Assembly (NCBI GenBank): GCA_964007475.1
Contig: OZ023274.1
Location: forward strand, 102,347,372-102,411,371
Direction of reading: 5' to 3'
Origin: Hybos culiciformis
Taxonomy: Eukaryota; Arthropoda; Insecta; Diptera; Hybotidae
Length of the DNA stretch: 64,000 nt
Each line of letters opens with the position of its first letter. Within the stretch, counting starts at the first letter, position 1. Shown here in pieces: positions 14,981-29,487 of the stretch. The notes beneath the pieces were generated by a model, which was not told the origin of the DNA, ran no database searches, and was given only the letters and a program-made list of their open reading frames with translations. Both the position numbers and the translations under genes were made by a program.

Positions 14981-17900
14981 AATTTAATTTAAATTCATAT
15001 CTTTTTTGTTTTCTATTAAATCTTTTTACCATATAACTTATTTTATTATTTTGTAAATCATATTAAAATGACAGCGCAGTCAATCTTATAGTTTTTAAAT
15101 TGTAAAAGTTTTTGCTTTATTTTTATTTTATTTTTTTTTTTCGTATTTTCTAACGATGTTAATTTTAAAGTAAAAAAAAACAGAAAATTAAAGTATCTTT
15201 TCTTCAATTTTCTATTTTACTTTATTCTGGAGCTTGTTTTTGTTTTTTTTTTTATTTTCTATTTTCATTTTTTATTTTCATGATGATTCAAATTTATTAC
15301 TTCTAACAAAAGAAAAAAATTTATATAAATTTTTCTTTATCCGAAAAAAGTTTATGTTTTTATTTTGCTTATTTTATTTTATTTTCTATTTTGTTCGAGG
15401 AAAGATTAAGCTTAATTTACATATATCCTTTTTTTTATTATTATTATTATTATTTTGTTATAAACAAAAAAAAAATAAATAAAAAATTCAAGAAAAATCT
15501 TTTTTCATAAAATCTATTTTTATTATTATTATTATTATTACTGCTAGCAGTATTTTTCTTATATCGATAAAATATCCTTTTTCCCGAAATAAATATACGA
15601 TTGAACGGCAAAAACCGCACTAATGGATAACATTGAAAAATTTTTACTAGACACTGTTGTTTATTTATTTTTTTTCATTTTTTTTTTTTTATTCTTATTT
15701 TCTTTTATTTTGGGAAAATTTTTTTTTCGTTTAAAGCGCTTTAAGAGAAAAGTCATATGAAAGCTAGTAAGCAAAGGAATTTTCTCTGTTTAGAAAATAT
15801 AAAAATCTCAATGAAAATTCCATAGTAAAAGTCAAAAGTTTATGGAAAAAAAATAATAAAAATAAATGTTAAATCCCATCTGAAAATGATTTGAAAAAAA
15901 CTTTTTATTTTAAAAAAGAGCTGATTTTGCGTACTCACGTACTTTCTCTTGAGTGAAAATCTATAAATTTCCCTATAACCAAAAGTAAATTTAGAAAAGA
16001 AAAAAAAATTTTTTAATTCCTAACCAGACAATATACTTATATTGAAAAAATTATACATATTTATTGCATTGATAGTGCATTTAACCCGGAAGAGTTTTCA
16101 ATTATTGAGTAATTTTTTTTTGCTGGTTATTTTGTCTGTGGAAAAAAAAAAGAAAAAATTTACCGGAAATAAAATTATGTCCTTTTTGCTTTGAGGGTTG
16201 AAAAAAATAAAATGTTATGGGAAATTTTATTTTCGTTTTTTTTTTATGTTTTATGTTTTATGCTTTTTGTTCGTCGTTTTGTTTTTCTTCTTCTTGAAAA
16301 AGCTATATACGTGGAAAAACTAATATATTGAAATTTCATTTAGATATAATATTTTTAGTTAATTTTTAAAAGTTGGCCTGTTCACAATTTAAGAGTGTGT
16401 GCCTTTAAAATTATAATTTAAAAATATTAATTAAAAATTTCGAATCTTTTGTTTCGAAAAAAAAATATTCAAAAATTTGATAAAATAAATATTTTTCAGG
16501 TTCTTTCGTAATGAAGTTTTATTTTATTTTTTTGCCATAAAAAAATTGTTTAGAAATTTCTTTCAAAAAGCTATTTCGAATAATGTTTTCGCTTCTAATT
16601 TAAAATAAAAAATACAAAGAAATATTTTCTGACAAGTCAGGAAACTGTTAGAAAACCAAATTTGACGCTATCTGACAGAATTTATTTGTTTGGGATAAAC
16701 TTTGTATACATTATGTACAAACTTAAGTCTTGTATTAATAAAACCGTGCTCGACAAATTGAAGAACTGCTTAGAATTTTCACTGGAGTTTTCCTAAATTC
16801 TAATAAAGGACAAACATTTTAAATTGATATCAGTTTCAGGAAAGAGAACAACACAACAATAATATTTTTTAACACCCTAAGCGAAGAGGCAATTTATTAT
16901 TTAATTATACACACATAGTTAGTCAGTGTAGTAAAAAAAAAAAAATTTAAAACAGTACTTAATAATTTAATAATATTATAAAAAAACATAAATTGATTAA
17001 TTTATTAACTTTTAATAAAATTATATTTATTTATATTTTATTTTTCGTATAACACTTAAAAAGTTATACAAGAGTTTTTATTTTTTTTTTGGTCCAAGGA
17101 CTACAGGGAAAACAAAATATTTAATATACATATATACTATGTATGTACTGTACATATTTATCTAATAAAATAAATATTTAATTTTATATATTATTATTAT
17201 TTTTATTTTTTGTAAAAAAAAAGTATTTTCTTTTTTGCTGATAGCTGATGGGTGGAAAACTTTGTCTATCATAAAAGTACAAAATTCTTATCAAAAAAAA
17301 AAAAAATAGAAGAAAAATCGAAGGAAAAATGTTGAAAATTTTCCTTTTTCGCAATAATAATTTAAATATCCATCGTATATCTAAAATGTTCAGCCGAAAA
17401 ATTTTTTTTTTAATTTTTTTTCTGAATTTATTATGAGCTACAGTCATTAACACTTTTCAAAGTTAATTCATGTTCTTTTCTTTTCATTCAATCTCTAAAT
17501 TTTCTTCTCTAAAAATTCTTGTTTTTCTTTGCCTTGTTAACAAACCATAGTACATTATAAGAAAAACAAAATAATACATACATACAAATATACAAAAAAT
17601 ACGTAGAAAAACACGGAACAGATAAATAATTTGGAATGAGGCATATTTAGATATAGGAAGAGGAGAATGTAAATTTTTTTTTGTTATTTTACAAAGCTAA
17701 ATTTAAAAAATAAGGAAGTTAAACTTTATTTAAAAAATATAAAAAAAATATAAAAAGTTAAAAAAAAAAAAGAAGGCGAAACAGAGTAAAAAATTTTATA
17801 CTTAATTACATTATAGCCTGGTTTCTAATTTATTATATATATTATATATTTTGTTGTCCTCCTAATCTACAAATATTTAGAATTCAAATATACATAATAA

Positions 17901-20900
17901 CATTACATGAACATATTTATGTACCTACCTACCTACCTACTTACATCAACTTTAATTGTATACACATAAAATTTTACAAGCCCTATACATATTATTTTAT
18001 ATGATTGTACACAAAATATGTTTATTACATAATTATATAATTGTGAAAAAAAAAATAAAATAAAATTATGCTCCTTTTTTGTAAAATGTAATTAAAAACT
18101 TAGTAATTTTCCTCAAGAAGGATACTGAAGAAAAAAATTAAAATAAAATCGGGCGGATTTCAAAAATAAGTAAATTATAAATTTTGATACGGTGTATGAT
18201 TATTTTTTAAGCTAATAATAATTTTTTTTTTTTTTCTATATATTTTTATAGTAAAATCACGTATTTTTTTACGCTTAAAAAAATAAAATATAAATAATGA
18301 ATGAACAAGATATACATATATACATATATTCATGCTTTTTTTTTTCTTAAAATAATGATAACATAATTTTGATTTTAAGAAAACATAAAAATTATAATAA
18401 TTGAAATAGAAATATTCTTTATTATTATGTACGTTGTATAAGTTATATTGAACTTGACCTAAGTGCAAGAAAATAATTTTCTGTACCAGTCGTAGTTAGA
18501 GGTTTTTATTAATTTGCATAAAAAATTCAATTAATAATTTATTTTAATTATCATATTGATTGGGTTCGATCCAATAAATTATAAATTTGATATATTTTTG
18601 ATCTTTGGAAAATAGTGACATATCTTATACCTTTCCACACTATGTGTAAGAAATATTTTCATTGGAAATAATTGAAGAATTAAGAAATGATTCTGATAAG
18701 CTGATAAGCTGATTTTTGGCTGGCTCTTGAATGTTAGAAGTTGATTTAGTTCTAGAAAATTATTAACATGGAAGACTATTTAACTATGTGCTATGCTCAT
18801 ATGAAAAGTTTAGTAAAATAAATAGAAACTGAACAAAACTTTGGTGTTTTGTAACCAAAAATGTCCAACAGTAACTAAAAAGAATTTGTAACTTTCAGTT
18901 GCAGAAACACAAATAAATTACTAAACATATATTCATCCGTATATATAAAAAAAAATTTTCATTTTCCGATCTTGAAAGTTTTTTTCTTTTTTGAAAATGT
19001 AAAAAGCCTTACATGTAATTAAATATTAATTTTCATGTGACATATTCCGTCTCGTGTATATAAAACATACGAGTATATACGCAACAAAAAAAAAAGATGA
19101 ATTAAAAACAGTTTAAGAATGAAAAAGTTTTTCCTTTTTGGGGTCGTAGTTCTAAATAATCATAATTAAATAACAGGATAATAAAAATTCAAAGCAAAAA
19201 AATAAAAAAACATAATGTTCTTCTGTTGTACATAATTTTTTTTATATAATAAAGAATTAAGAATAATAAAATTAATGATTTAATGTCAAGTTTTTATTGT
19301 CGTGTGCTTTTTTTTTTTTTTACTCTCTCTGTAATATAATTTTTTTATTCTATACCTTACTACACTTTTTAGGAAATTAATCTTGTAATGTAAATTTAAA
19401 AAGAGGGTAGAATTAATTAAGAATTTCAGACGTTTTTTGTAATGTTACAAATTTTATTTTATTTTTTTTTTTATATAAATTTATCTTAGTCAAATTGCAG
19501 CTCATATTATTAAAATGTAATATAATAATAATAATAATATAATAATATACAAAATATAAATATTTAGTTTATATTCAGGAAATTCTTAAATTAGGATCTT
19601 AATAAGTTTAATGTTAAATATGGGAATTTATTAAAATTTAAAGTGAGTCCATCCGCAAGAACCGGAAATAAGAATTATTAAAGACTAGAGTATTGGAATA
19701 CAGAATTTCTGAGAAAAAGATAACAACTATGGGTTGGAATTGGGATTAATCAGACAAATTAGGTTTAATTGGAATAAAATTTCGAAATATTTAAAATAGA
19801 AATATTAATTTTATGTTCTGAAGAACTATCAATCCTATTCGGCAGAAAGTCATAATATAAAAATAAACTTGCATACATGTAATTATCTACTTGATGGTGA
19901 CTCTTTTATCTTTTACTTAATTACCATAAACAAATTAAATACTTTTAAGAATTTCTTTGTTGCATTTAAATGAAGGTATATATATGTGATTTCATAGTAG
20001 TATACGTGTAGTACACTGAAAAATGGCCTTATTCAGATTATTTAGTAACAGATTTGTAGTCCTTGGACAAACGAAATATCAAATTGCCAAATTGATTAGA
20101 AACAGAATATCTTAATTAAACTATTTTTGAAATTACTGCGGTAAAGCCAGAAGAATGAAAAAGAAATAAAAGTTTAAATTCTACATCTAACGATCAAAAC
20201 TTATATAGTGTTCAATTTCACCAGTTCAATAGGGGAAAACTCCTTAAGTTCGTTCTACCACGCGAAACATTACTGCCTTGGCAAATTATAAAGTTCATAT
20301 ATCATGTATATGTACAAACTTATCAGCTCAAAAATAATATTACACCTAATTTATCAAAAGTTTTTCTGTGTGTGTGTATTTTAATAATAATAAAATATTA
20401 ATGCATTTTATATTTGGTTATGATGAGACCTCGCGCGCCATGCAACGGAATAAAAAAATAATTCTTTATTTTAATATTATATTTTATATATATAGAAAAT
20501 GAAATATTTTACTTCCCACTAACTTTTATATTGTTTTGAATTCTCAAGCGGAAAAAATTTTTCCTTTACTATACACATATATATAAAATATTTTTTGAAT
20601 AAATCATTTTGTTCTTTGGTATTCAGATATATGAAATTGCTATTTTTATTTGTTTAGACATCAAACATGTGTATATATATATATATATAGAATATAAAAA
20701 CTACGTATTATTATTATTTCATTCCCCCACAATTTTTCTTCTGTCCCAAAGAAATTTAAGAACATAATTTTATTGCTTTTAACACACAATGATATTGTGT
20801 GCTATATGCATTTTTGGCACACAAAAAATAAAGGATATTATATTATTTTCTTAGAAAATATAAAACAGAATATAAAAAATAAAAATACAAAAATTATACG

Positions 20901-21048
20901 AAGTAAAAGTAAAATAAAAAAATAAAAAATTGTTTTTTCTTTTTAATGTAATTCACAATGGTTTATGGGGTTAATACGAGATATGTGATTTAAGGAATGC
21001 AATTTTCACAACCCTTTTTATATATTGAAATTTTTAAGCTTTTATTCA
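14981..21048. other. AT-rich non-coding DNA with microsatellites
   Basis: No gene is supported. The open frames at 15234-15482, 17184-17453 and 18175-18468 are low-complexity Phe/Lys/Ile/Asn frames. Simple repeats include TTA units at about 15,433-15,455 and 15,518-15,541, ACCT units at 17,922-17,940 and AAT-type units at about 19,519-19,548. A CpG-containing segment (CTCGCGCGCC) sits near 20,431-20,440 without other structure. Confidence 0.7.
17922..17940. repeat. (ACCT)n microsatellite
   Basis: Nearly five tandem ACCT/TACC units can be read directly. No function is implied. Confidence 0.8.
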
Positions 21049-21309
21049 ATGGAAAACACGAAGAGTTTGTGCAATATTATGATACGAGTTAGAGGTGCAT
21101 TGATCTACCAGCGCGTTTTGACAAGTGTTGTGAAGGACTTAAATATTTATTTAGATTTGATCTCAGACAAAGTGCAATTCAAGATAGTTAAGTTCTGTGT
21201 ACTATATATGGAACAATTAACGATTCGGCTGTGTCCTCTGAATATCCCAATTTGTTTCCTTCATCAAGTCTGGGTTGAAGAGCTTTCAAAAATGGGTAAG
21301 AAGCTGTAA
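21049..21309 (+). pseudogene. Possible coding relic, 86-codon open frame
   Basis: This ATG-to-TAA frame of 86 codons has a clearly higher G+C content than the DNA around it and a mixed amino-acid composition, unlike the Phe/Lys/Asn-rich chance frames elsewhere. Near its end is a GGTAAGA word (from about 21,295) that could be a splice donor. On the opposite strand the same DNA also has a shorter, protein-like frame of about 39 codons. I recognise no domain in either. It may be a fragment of an old gene or transposon; sense of coding and origin are unresolved. Confidence 0.2.
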
Positions 21310-23688
21310 TCTCAAATATCAAAAAAAAAATTTTTTAACCAACTGACTGAATAACTAACTAGTTAATATTAATAAAAAGTATAATAAAATAAACTTAAAT
21401 AATTTCAAATTCTTTAGGTCCTTGAGCATAATCGCTATGTTTTAGAATTGCATAACAATTTTTATTATATACATATTTATTTTTATTTATTTTTTTTTTG
21501 TTTTAAAAGGAGGATATCGTAATGTTTGGTTTTACAGTTATAGATAAATTATATTGTTTATTGTGTTGCAAAAAGGATATAAAAATGTGTTTCCTTCTAT
21601 TTATTTTTTTTTGTATAAAAGCAAAAAAAAAAAGAAATTAAATGCATTATTCAAGTAAAGGATTGGGGTTTTCTATCATATACAATAAGAATATATTCAC
21701 CTGCTCTAGTGCATGGAATAATTGTTTGAAGGATAAAAAAAAATCTCTAAAGTCCTTCCACTGATTGTCCAAGATTATTCAATGTTTAATACATCTTATA
21801 AACTGACTACATTAATATTCGTAAAAATATCTGAAAATAATATTCTCTGACGTACAGCACTTATATGTATTTATCATGTGAGTGATTACATACCAACATA
21901 ATTATATATAATTACAGACATAAGACATAAGAAGAACAAAGAAATCATATTTAAGGATTTTTAATTATGATGATTTCAACCAGAAAAAAAAACAAGTGTC
22001 CTCTTTAAATGAATTAAAAGGGGAGAATGTTCCTTAGTGTTGTCGCCAGAGATAAGCTGAAAACTGAACATATTTTTAGACTATTTTAAGTACTTCGAAA
22101 TTGTATCTTAAAATTCACTTATAACTCGTTTAAACAGGCAACAATTATATGTAGGTACCCATTTCTAGGTTACCAAATAAAAAAAATTTACATTTGTAAC
22201 TAAACCAAAAACTATTATTATTTTTATAGTATCATGTTTTTTTTTGCCAACATTAAATATTAAGTAATTTAAAATCATATAATAATAACTGTCAACAAAA
22301 ATTTTCATTTCAGACGGAAGTTAACAAACTGTTATCATTTCATAAAACTTCAATTCTATAGAAGATATTTAAAATGAGGTGCAATAAAAAAGACGAACAA
22401 AAACTATATTAAGATTAAATAAAGTTTATAGTTTTTCAAATGGATTTTATGAGAAATAAAAAAAAATATATAGTTTTATGAAAGTTGAAATTATAATTTC
22501 TATGCAAATTGAAATTTTTTTTAGTTGCTACAGATTAAGGTTAAAGTTTTTTTGTGGAATTTTATGCGATGAACAGAATCAAATATAGGATTTCATATTA
22601 AGAAAAAAAGTGTAATTTCTTCGACAGACTTCAGGTTAGCAACCATGAGTTTCATACTTCGCTTTGGTGTACGATGGAACAGATGTTGATAGTAATAATA
22701 TGTCTAATTCATGCAAGTAATATAAATATTCATCATTTTGTCAAACATATAGCGCTCGTACTATCTATACTATCCAACCATACTATGCACCATACTATTA
22801 AGTTTATTAAGTTAATATAATAATAATTTAGAATATAATACAAGTTCAAAAACATTTTTTTAAGTCTCCGAACCCTATAGTTTTCTCTAATTGTTTTATT
22901 TACTTAATGCAAACAATATTATTGCATACCTATACTATGTTCAGAAGGTTTCATAATGCAATTTCCACTGTTCTCAAAAATTTTTCTTACAAAATTGATT
23001 AAATTCGATAAAATTTGAACACAAAAAAGAACTTTTACTTTAGATTTGAATATTTTCGATATCTTAAAGTGAAATTTTGTTAACAAAACTATTTTAAGGC
23101 AAATAAATATAATAATCACCTACAAACATTAGCACACAACAAAGAAATGCATATCATATTGATTATTTAATTTCAAACATTATGTTGGTACAACGTAAAA
23201 CTATATATATAACAACAATTAATATTTGAAATGATTTAAAACCAAAAATATAGCATTATTATATTATGTTTTGGTTCTATTATAATTCGAATTCAATTTT
23301 GTAGCATTTAAATATGAAAAAAAAAAAAACAAATATACATTTTAAAAATAATATTATACGATTAAAAATCTACTTCATATTTTAATTTTGAATAAATAAA
23401 TGAATGTATGTACACTCCACATAATAGAATCAATTGAAATAAATTAAATTCTGTCAAAAGAATTTTTTTGTGTTATCAAAAAAATTTCAAATCCTTATAT
23501 GAAAGCAAAAATTATTCATAAATGTTATGAAATCTAAAAATGATAGAAATTTGGAACAAATTTTGAAAATTCTTGAAAAATTCTTTAAATTTTATTGGGT
23601 CTGTATATTATTAGTTGCATAAATTTTTTTTCCTGGACAAAAATATTGTTGGTGGTAATATTTAAAATTGATTTTTCCTTCCTACCAT

Positions 23689-23720
23689 GAAGTAGCTCGT
23701 GAAGTAGCTCGTGAAGTAGC
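23689..23720. repeat. 12-bp tandem repeat
   Basis: The 12-bp unit GAAGTAGCTCGT is repeated about 2.7 times. This is a small recent duplication. Confidence 0.9.
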
Positions 23721-25010
23721 ACCTTTTATTCGTATTTTTGTTCAACATTTCTAGTACTCAGTTTACTTAAGATTTATATTTTTCTCAAGAAACATATTTG
23801 AGTCCCTATAACATATTTTCCGAATTATCTTATTTCTGTGCTGTTTAAATTTTTTTTTTTTTTCAAACATAATAATGTTAATTGGTCCGAATTCATTTTA
23901 CTTATTCAGAAATAATATATTTATATATATTTTTTTAAGTTTTCTCTATTTTAAAAGAGAAAATTAAATGACTGGAAAATTTGTTTTCATTTCTAGTCAT
24001 GATCATTAGAATTTTAATAAAATAAATATACCGCTTAATTCGAGTGTGGAATACAGATATTTGTTAATTATTTATTTAGTTGTTTTTTTTTTTTAGTTTT
24101 TTTTTAAAGATACATTTATGCGGTTAAAAATCAAAAACAGGATAGTAATATTTTCAATTAAACAATGCGAAAAAACCATTAAAGTTTTATGTATGTAATT
24201 TTTTTTATTATATTTTCAAAAAACTAAAAAAAATAAAATACTAAACATTATTAAACAGTATTAACAAACAGATAGTTAGTTAGTGAACACAAATAAAAAA
24301 AACTAAATCTTAAGCTTTAGAGAAAAATTCATTGATTTCTAGTAGAAATTATGATATTTAGTAATATTGTCGTGATGCTATGGAGAGCTCATCTTTCACA
24401 AAGAAATAATTTTATTTTTATTTCTTTTATTACTTTATAACATGGATATACATCATCACTTTTTGAACCATTTTACTGCTTTATCCAGAGGGTCGCATCC
24501 AATTTTTTAACCGAAAAGCCTTCTATAGTTTATGTATAATAGTTTTCAATATCACGGAAAATTATTTGTGGGCTTCATTTCAAATATTAAATCTATTCAC
24601 TACAATTCTTAATTATTATTTGAATGAAATATGTTTGTAAATATACATTTATATTATTAGCGTTCTCAAATGGTTTAAAAATTTATTTTTTTTTGTTTAA
24701 CTAATATAACAATTATTGCAGACTATATGAATTTAATTAATTTTGGTATAGTTAAAATTGAATTCCGTTGTTTGATTTTTTTTATTATTATATTATTGAA
24801 ATCAATAATTCATTTTCAACAACCATATAAATTGTTCAGTGGTTTTAGTGGGATTTTGCTAAACTAAATTCCAATGTGTACTTTTTTGAACAAATATGCA
24901 AAATGATGGCTAATTTTTCAAATCAAACTTAATATATATATTTACATTCCATTTTAATAATGTAGGTAGATATTACAATTCATTTTACACTAAATAAATA
25001 TGGTTTATCA

Positions 25011-25056
25011 TATAGACTTTTTAACTGAGGCATATAATATAGACTTTTTAACTGAG
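25011..25056. repeat. 27-bp spaced direct duplication
   Basis: A 19-bp core (TATAGACTTTTTAACTGAG) occurs twice with a 27-bp period. Confidence 0.9.
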
Positions 25057-25124
25057 TAAAAATAAATAAATTTCAATTAATTAAACTATGTAGTTCACTT
25101 TCGGTTAAGGCTCGGAAAGTGGAG

Positions 25125-25155
25125 TATTTGGTATTATTTGGTATTATTTGGTATT
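25125..25155. repeat. 10-bp tandem repeat
   Basis: The unit GTATTATTTG is repeated about three times and creates the start of a chance open frame. Confidence 0.9.
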
Positions 25156-28100
25156 GATAGTCCCGCTCCCAGTTCCAATTCTTCTATCTATTTCTACCTT
25201 AGACTCGAAGATGTTTTCGCGATTGAATATAAATTTTACAAATTGAATATGTCATTTTTCAAAAACACATATTATTTTCAAATGACAATAAATTTTGTTA
25301 CATGTATGAAACTGTCAGAAAAATTCATTGATATTCTGAAAGTGGAATTTTATTATTTTTATATTTTTGACATCGACCCGCAGGAATTTTTCTTTTTGAA
25401 ATTTTGACGTAATAAATAATTTTTTTTTTTTGGAATTTTTTGTGAAACTCCTGATATGCATATTTTTCTCATCTTTCCAAAAAAAAAACATCAAAGACCA
25501 TACATATAAATTTTATAAAATGTGTCAGCCGAAAAAGAAAATTCAAATGAAAACATGCATTACCATTTAGCGACAAAATTTTATTGTGTCTCAAAAACTC
25601 ATCTGAAAACAAAAGAATATTATATGTATGTACCTACATTCATAATTATACATAAAACATACAACATATATATAATATTATGTATGATTAGAATTGAAAT
25701 TATGATAAATTTCCATGAAAATACTTGAGAACGTGACTTAAAGTGGTTTTTACTTTTTGTCTTTTCGCATAATACCAAAAAAAAAAAAAAAAATTTTCTG
25801 AATGTGATGTTTGAGAGGAAAATATTGTAAAAACGTGATCTGCAATTTTTAGTTTTCTTCTAGAAATATTTATGCTTTTTTTTTTTTGCAGAAAGGACTG
25901 CAATAATATTATTTTTATTTTATTTTTTTTTATTTAAAAGGTAGCCGCTATAATTTTCACAGAGTTTTTATAACAAATAAGGTTACACACTTGAGATAAA
26001 GTAGCAAAACATGATAGGATTAATAGTGAGAAATGTGTTAAACTTTTTTTTTTAAATATAATTTCTGGTATCATAATTTCAAAATAAATATTATAAAAAA
26101 AATATAATTTTATTTTATATACTCCTAAGTTTGTTTAATATTGCTTAAAAGTTTTGTGCAATTATATTATTGTAAAAAGAAAACTATATTATTTAGTAAA
26201 CTATTTCTAGGTTAGAAAAATGATCTAGATCAATTTGAAATTTTTATATAAAACCTCCTCAATGAGTTGGCGGCAAACTAGACCCTTAAAGAAGCTGGAA
26301 AAGCTAAGTAAACATAACATGTTTGATTGATAAAAGTTGGTGTAAATTCTTGGTTCTGTGAAGAAGTATTTGTTATAAAATGGTAGTTATAGACGTAGGA
26401 CCAGTTTTCATTCAATTTATTGGTTTGAACCGAAAATTTTTAATTTTATTCTTTTTCACACAGTTAAATGTAAAAAAGAATCTTAAAGAATTGTCAATCT
26501 TAGGTATCAAGTTAATTATTCTGCTTAGTCCTAAAGGTTGATACTAGGACTTACATAATTTTTCAATAATTTTTCTCAACAAATAAAAGTAAAAGAAATC
26601 TTATTTATAAGTTTCAAAAATCATTAAAATATAAAATAGAAATAGAATCATATAAAGTTAATAAAATAAATATTAATAAATAAACTATTCTTGTGCATCC
26701 GTTTAATTTCGAATTCGACCAAAAATGATTCTTTTTCAAGTGCAGCAATGAAATATTTTTACAGGATGTGAAATTTCAAATTCATGATTTCAATTGACTT
26801 CTTCCGTCAAGTTCATAGCATTGTGCAAGAAAATGAATATATATCATCATCGTTACATACACATATAGGATATAATTCATGCATTATATAGAAGGTATCT
26901 TTTTTTTCTTTTGCTTTTTCAGTGTCAAGAATTATTGCACCCTAATAAGAAATGCATGATGATAGTCCTGGGAATATTGACAAAAGGAAGAATTGAAAAG
27001 AATTAAATTTTCTTGTATGTTTTATTTTTTATTTTTTTTTTAATTTAAAATATTTGATTGGGTAGATTGGGCATAATTTATTTTTTTTTTCTTCTTATTG
27101 TACTTAAAAAACCGTCTGGAAAGTTTTAATGATAGATATTCTTAAAATATGTTTTATTGAAATTGAGACTTTTTAAAATATTACATACTTAGATATTATT
27201 ATCTTTTTGAATCAAAAATATTTCAAAAATTCATTTACACCTTTTCTTTTTGTTCGTATAATATTTTTATTTTGTCAATGTTGGCTTATTTAAAATGTCA
27301 ATATAAAGTTTTTAGAATATGTGAATGAAATCATTGCAAAGAAAAGATTTATTATGCTTTTAATTATCTTTTTTACTGATGTCGTTATACAATATTATGA
27401 TTCAGAATATGGTTGTCATTTCATTTTATGGATGTCATTTCATATTTCTTATATACAAAGTATACATTATTATATTATTATGACTAATCGTATAAAGTAG
27501 CTATAATTAAAGCGAAATAACCATAAACTTATATAATAATAAATGTTTTTATATGTAATTATAAAATATTTCAAAATTATACATTAGTCAAGTAAAGACA
27601 GATTCTATAAAATATTAGTCAATGATTTCATTCCGAACCGAGTTAAAAATAGCGCTGTTCACAAATCCAAAAATTGAAATAAATAAGCCAAACACTTCTA
27701 GCAATTAAAACAGACATCCGACTATCTTATCTGTACTACCATCATAATGTAATTATCATATAAATCAGTAAAAGAAAAAAAAAATTTATTCATTTTAAAT
27801 TATCTGACCTTCAAGAGAGATTTTTGTGTTGAAGATATTCGTCAGAGTAAACATATTTCTATAGTAGAGTAACAAGGAATAACGAGAATTTCTATGCAAA
27901 AAAAAAAAAAATTCACCTCCCTCTTACAAGGTGTCTTTCTGATTCCTTTTACTTAAGTTTTTTTCGCAGGTTTTTTTAAAATCCAAAATTAAGTACTTTT
28001 TTAAGAACAAAGTGAGTTCATTTCGTTTTATTTTCGACTTAAAACTATTTTCTTATTTTTAAAATTTTTGAAAACCGTAAAATTACTTATATTTTACAAT

Positions 28101-28271
28101 TTTTTTAATTTTTTGTAAAGACAAAAAATTATCATAGTCACCTGGTTCTTTTATAAAATAAATGCATTGTTTTCATTTATTTGGCCTTAAGCGCGTCATA
28201 GTTTCCCTTAAATACTCAATACTAATAAATAAAAATCATATGATTTTTGTTTTGCTTTAATTTTTCGATTT

Positions 28272-28792
28272 TAGGGATGTGAGATTTTTTTTTAAAGCTT
28301 GACGCTAGTGATTTAAATGTGAGAAATTAAAATAATAATTAATATTAACTTTAAGCAATTTTTTGTGAAAAAAACAAGAAAAAAAATTCAAAATTAAAAA
28401 ATTGGAAAAAATAAATGCTATTTTCGTAAATTTTAAACAGTTTGAAAAATCTAAATTAACAGTTCCTCCTCAAAACTTTCTTAATTATAATAAAATATTG
28501 CAGGATAAGTTTTCTGAAAATTTCGATTTACATGTAACGGAAAATAATTTAGTAAGTAAATTAGCTTCCCTTCTTACAAACGTTGAATGTAATTTCAAAT
28601 GTTGTGAAAATTTCAATACAATTTATTGGATTAATTTTTTCATACGTGTGCGCATATATTTCATTTAAAATTTTTTTATAAAAATGTAAAAATTAGAAAA
28701 AATAGAAATAAAATGTTCTCTGTGATGAGTTTATAAAATTAAAAGTCTTGTTTTATTTCGTAACTTTTAAAAAAGCAACCATCCCATCCCTG
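28272..28792 (+). mobile_element. hAT (Ac-like) transposon relic
   Basis: The left end reads TAGGGATGTGA and the right end, read inverted, CAGGGATGGGA, so 9 of 11 bases match. These ends closely resemble the known Ac-type hAT ends (YAGGGATGNNA). The 8-bp flanks match at only 5 positions, so the target duplication is decayed or the call is wrong. The element is about 520 bp, far too short for a complete transposase, and holds one open frame described separately. It is best read as an internally deleted, old copy. The superfamily call rests on the terminal sequence only. Confidence 0.5.
28402..28668 (+). pseudogene. Transposon protein C-terminal remnant
   Basis: This 88-codon open frame begins at a TTG, so the true start is missing, and it lies between the two inverted ends of the 28.3-kb relic. 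Its last third has a Cys-Cys pair followed by an aliphatic/aromatic segment with Arg-Val-Arg. I associate this style of ending with C-termini of multi-copy insect transposon proteins, but I cannot name the family. Past the TAA the same frame continues with Phe/Lys-rich sequence broken by further stops, which suggests decay. It is likely the 3' end of a transposase-like gene left after internal deletion; chance cannot be excluded. Confidence 0.35.
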
Positions 28793-29487
28793 ATCATTTT
28801 TATTCAACACAATGATAGATTTTGAGTAAAAAAAAACATAGATTTTTTGGCGGGACGAAATATATTTTCTATGGCAGATACTTTACTTTATAAAATAGGT
28901 GTACAATATAAATTTTAATATAAATTTTAGAAAAATTAAACCCTAACAAATAAATATATGTACCTATAATAAAAGTTTTTATATATACACAAACTTTTAA
29001 AATTATTTTCAAGTTTATGTTAAAAAACATGCATTATCTGCTCCCCAATTGTAAAACTTCTTGAAATTTCCCCCTGTGATTTTTTTTTGCTAAGATTAAG
29101 GGAAGAAAATGTGAGATAATAAAAGAAATTATGTGCATTTTTACACCCATTTTGTGTCAAAATGGCTTTTATTACATCTGATTTTAACTATTTTATTATT
29201 ATAATATATAGTTAGAATTAAATTAATAAAAAATAAATTTTAAGATGTTCATGTCAGGAATTAAAATTTCTTAAAATTCTGCGATAATATATGTATTAAG
29301 AAATCTTCCATTTTTAAAACAAATGAAGACGAGATTATTGTATTTATGGGGTAAAAACTGGAATGAAGATAGATTTGTCTGTATATATAGAAATTTTTAA
29401 ATGATGATAGTGTTTGATGATAAGATAAGCAATGTCCAAATGAAGAGAGCCCTAATCTCTAAAAACAGTAAGTCTTAAATATGTGTA
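28793..29487. other. AT-rich spacer between two transposon relics
   Basis: No open frame, RNA gene or inverted structure is seen. The stretch separates the 28.3-kb hAT-like relic from the first palindromic element copy. Confidence 0.7.

Larger units (their letters stand above)
21310..28271. other. AT-rich non-coding DNA with small duplications
   Basis: No gene is supported. The frames at 22919-23119, 25138-25407, 25522-25728 and 25700-25903 are short and unrecognised. The frame at 25138 begins inside a small tandem repeat, which makes it suspect. Three small tandem duplications (near 23,689, 25,011 and 25,125) are listed separately. No RNA gene or transposon end was found. Confidence 0.7.

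Noticed and set aside
18556..18581. GGGTTCGATCC, resembling a tRNA T-arm
   Set aside because: No matching acceptor stem, anticodon arm or D-arm could be found around it.
25138..25407. 89-codon frame with a less AT-rich start
   Set aside because: It begins with TTG inside a 10-bp tandem repeat and has no recognised domain.
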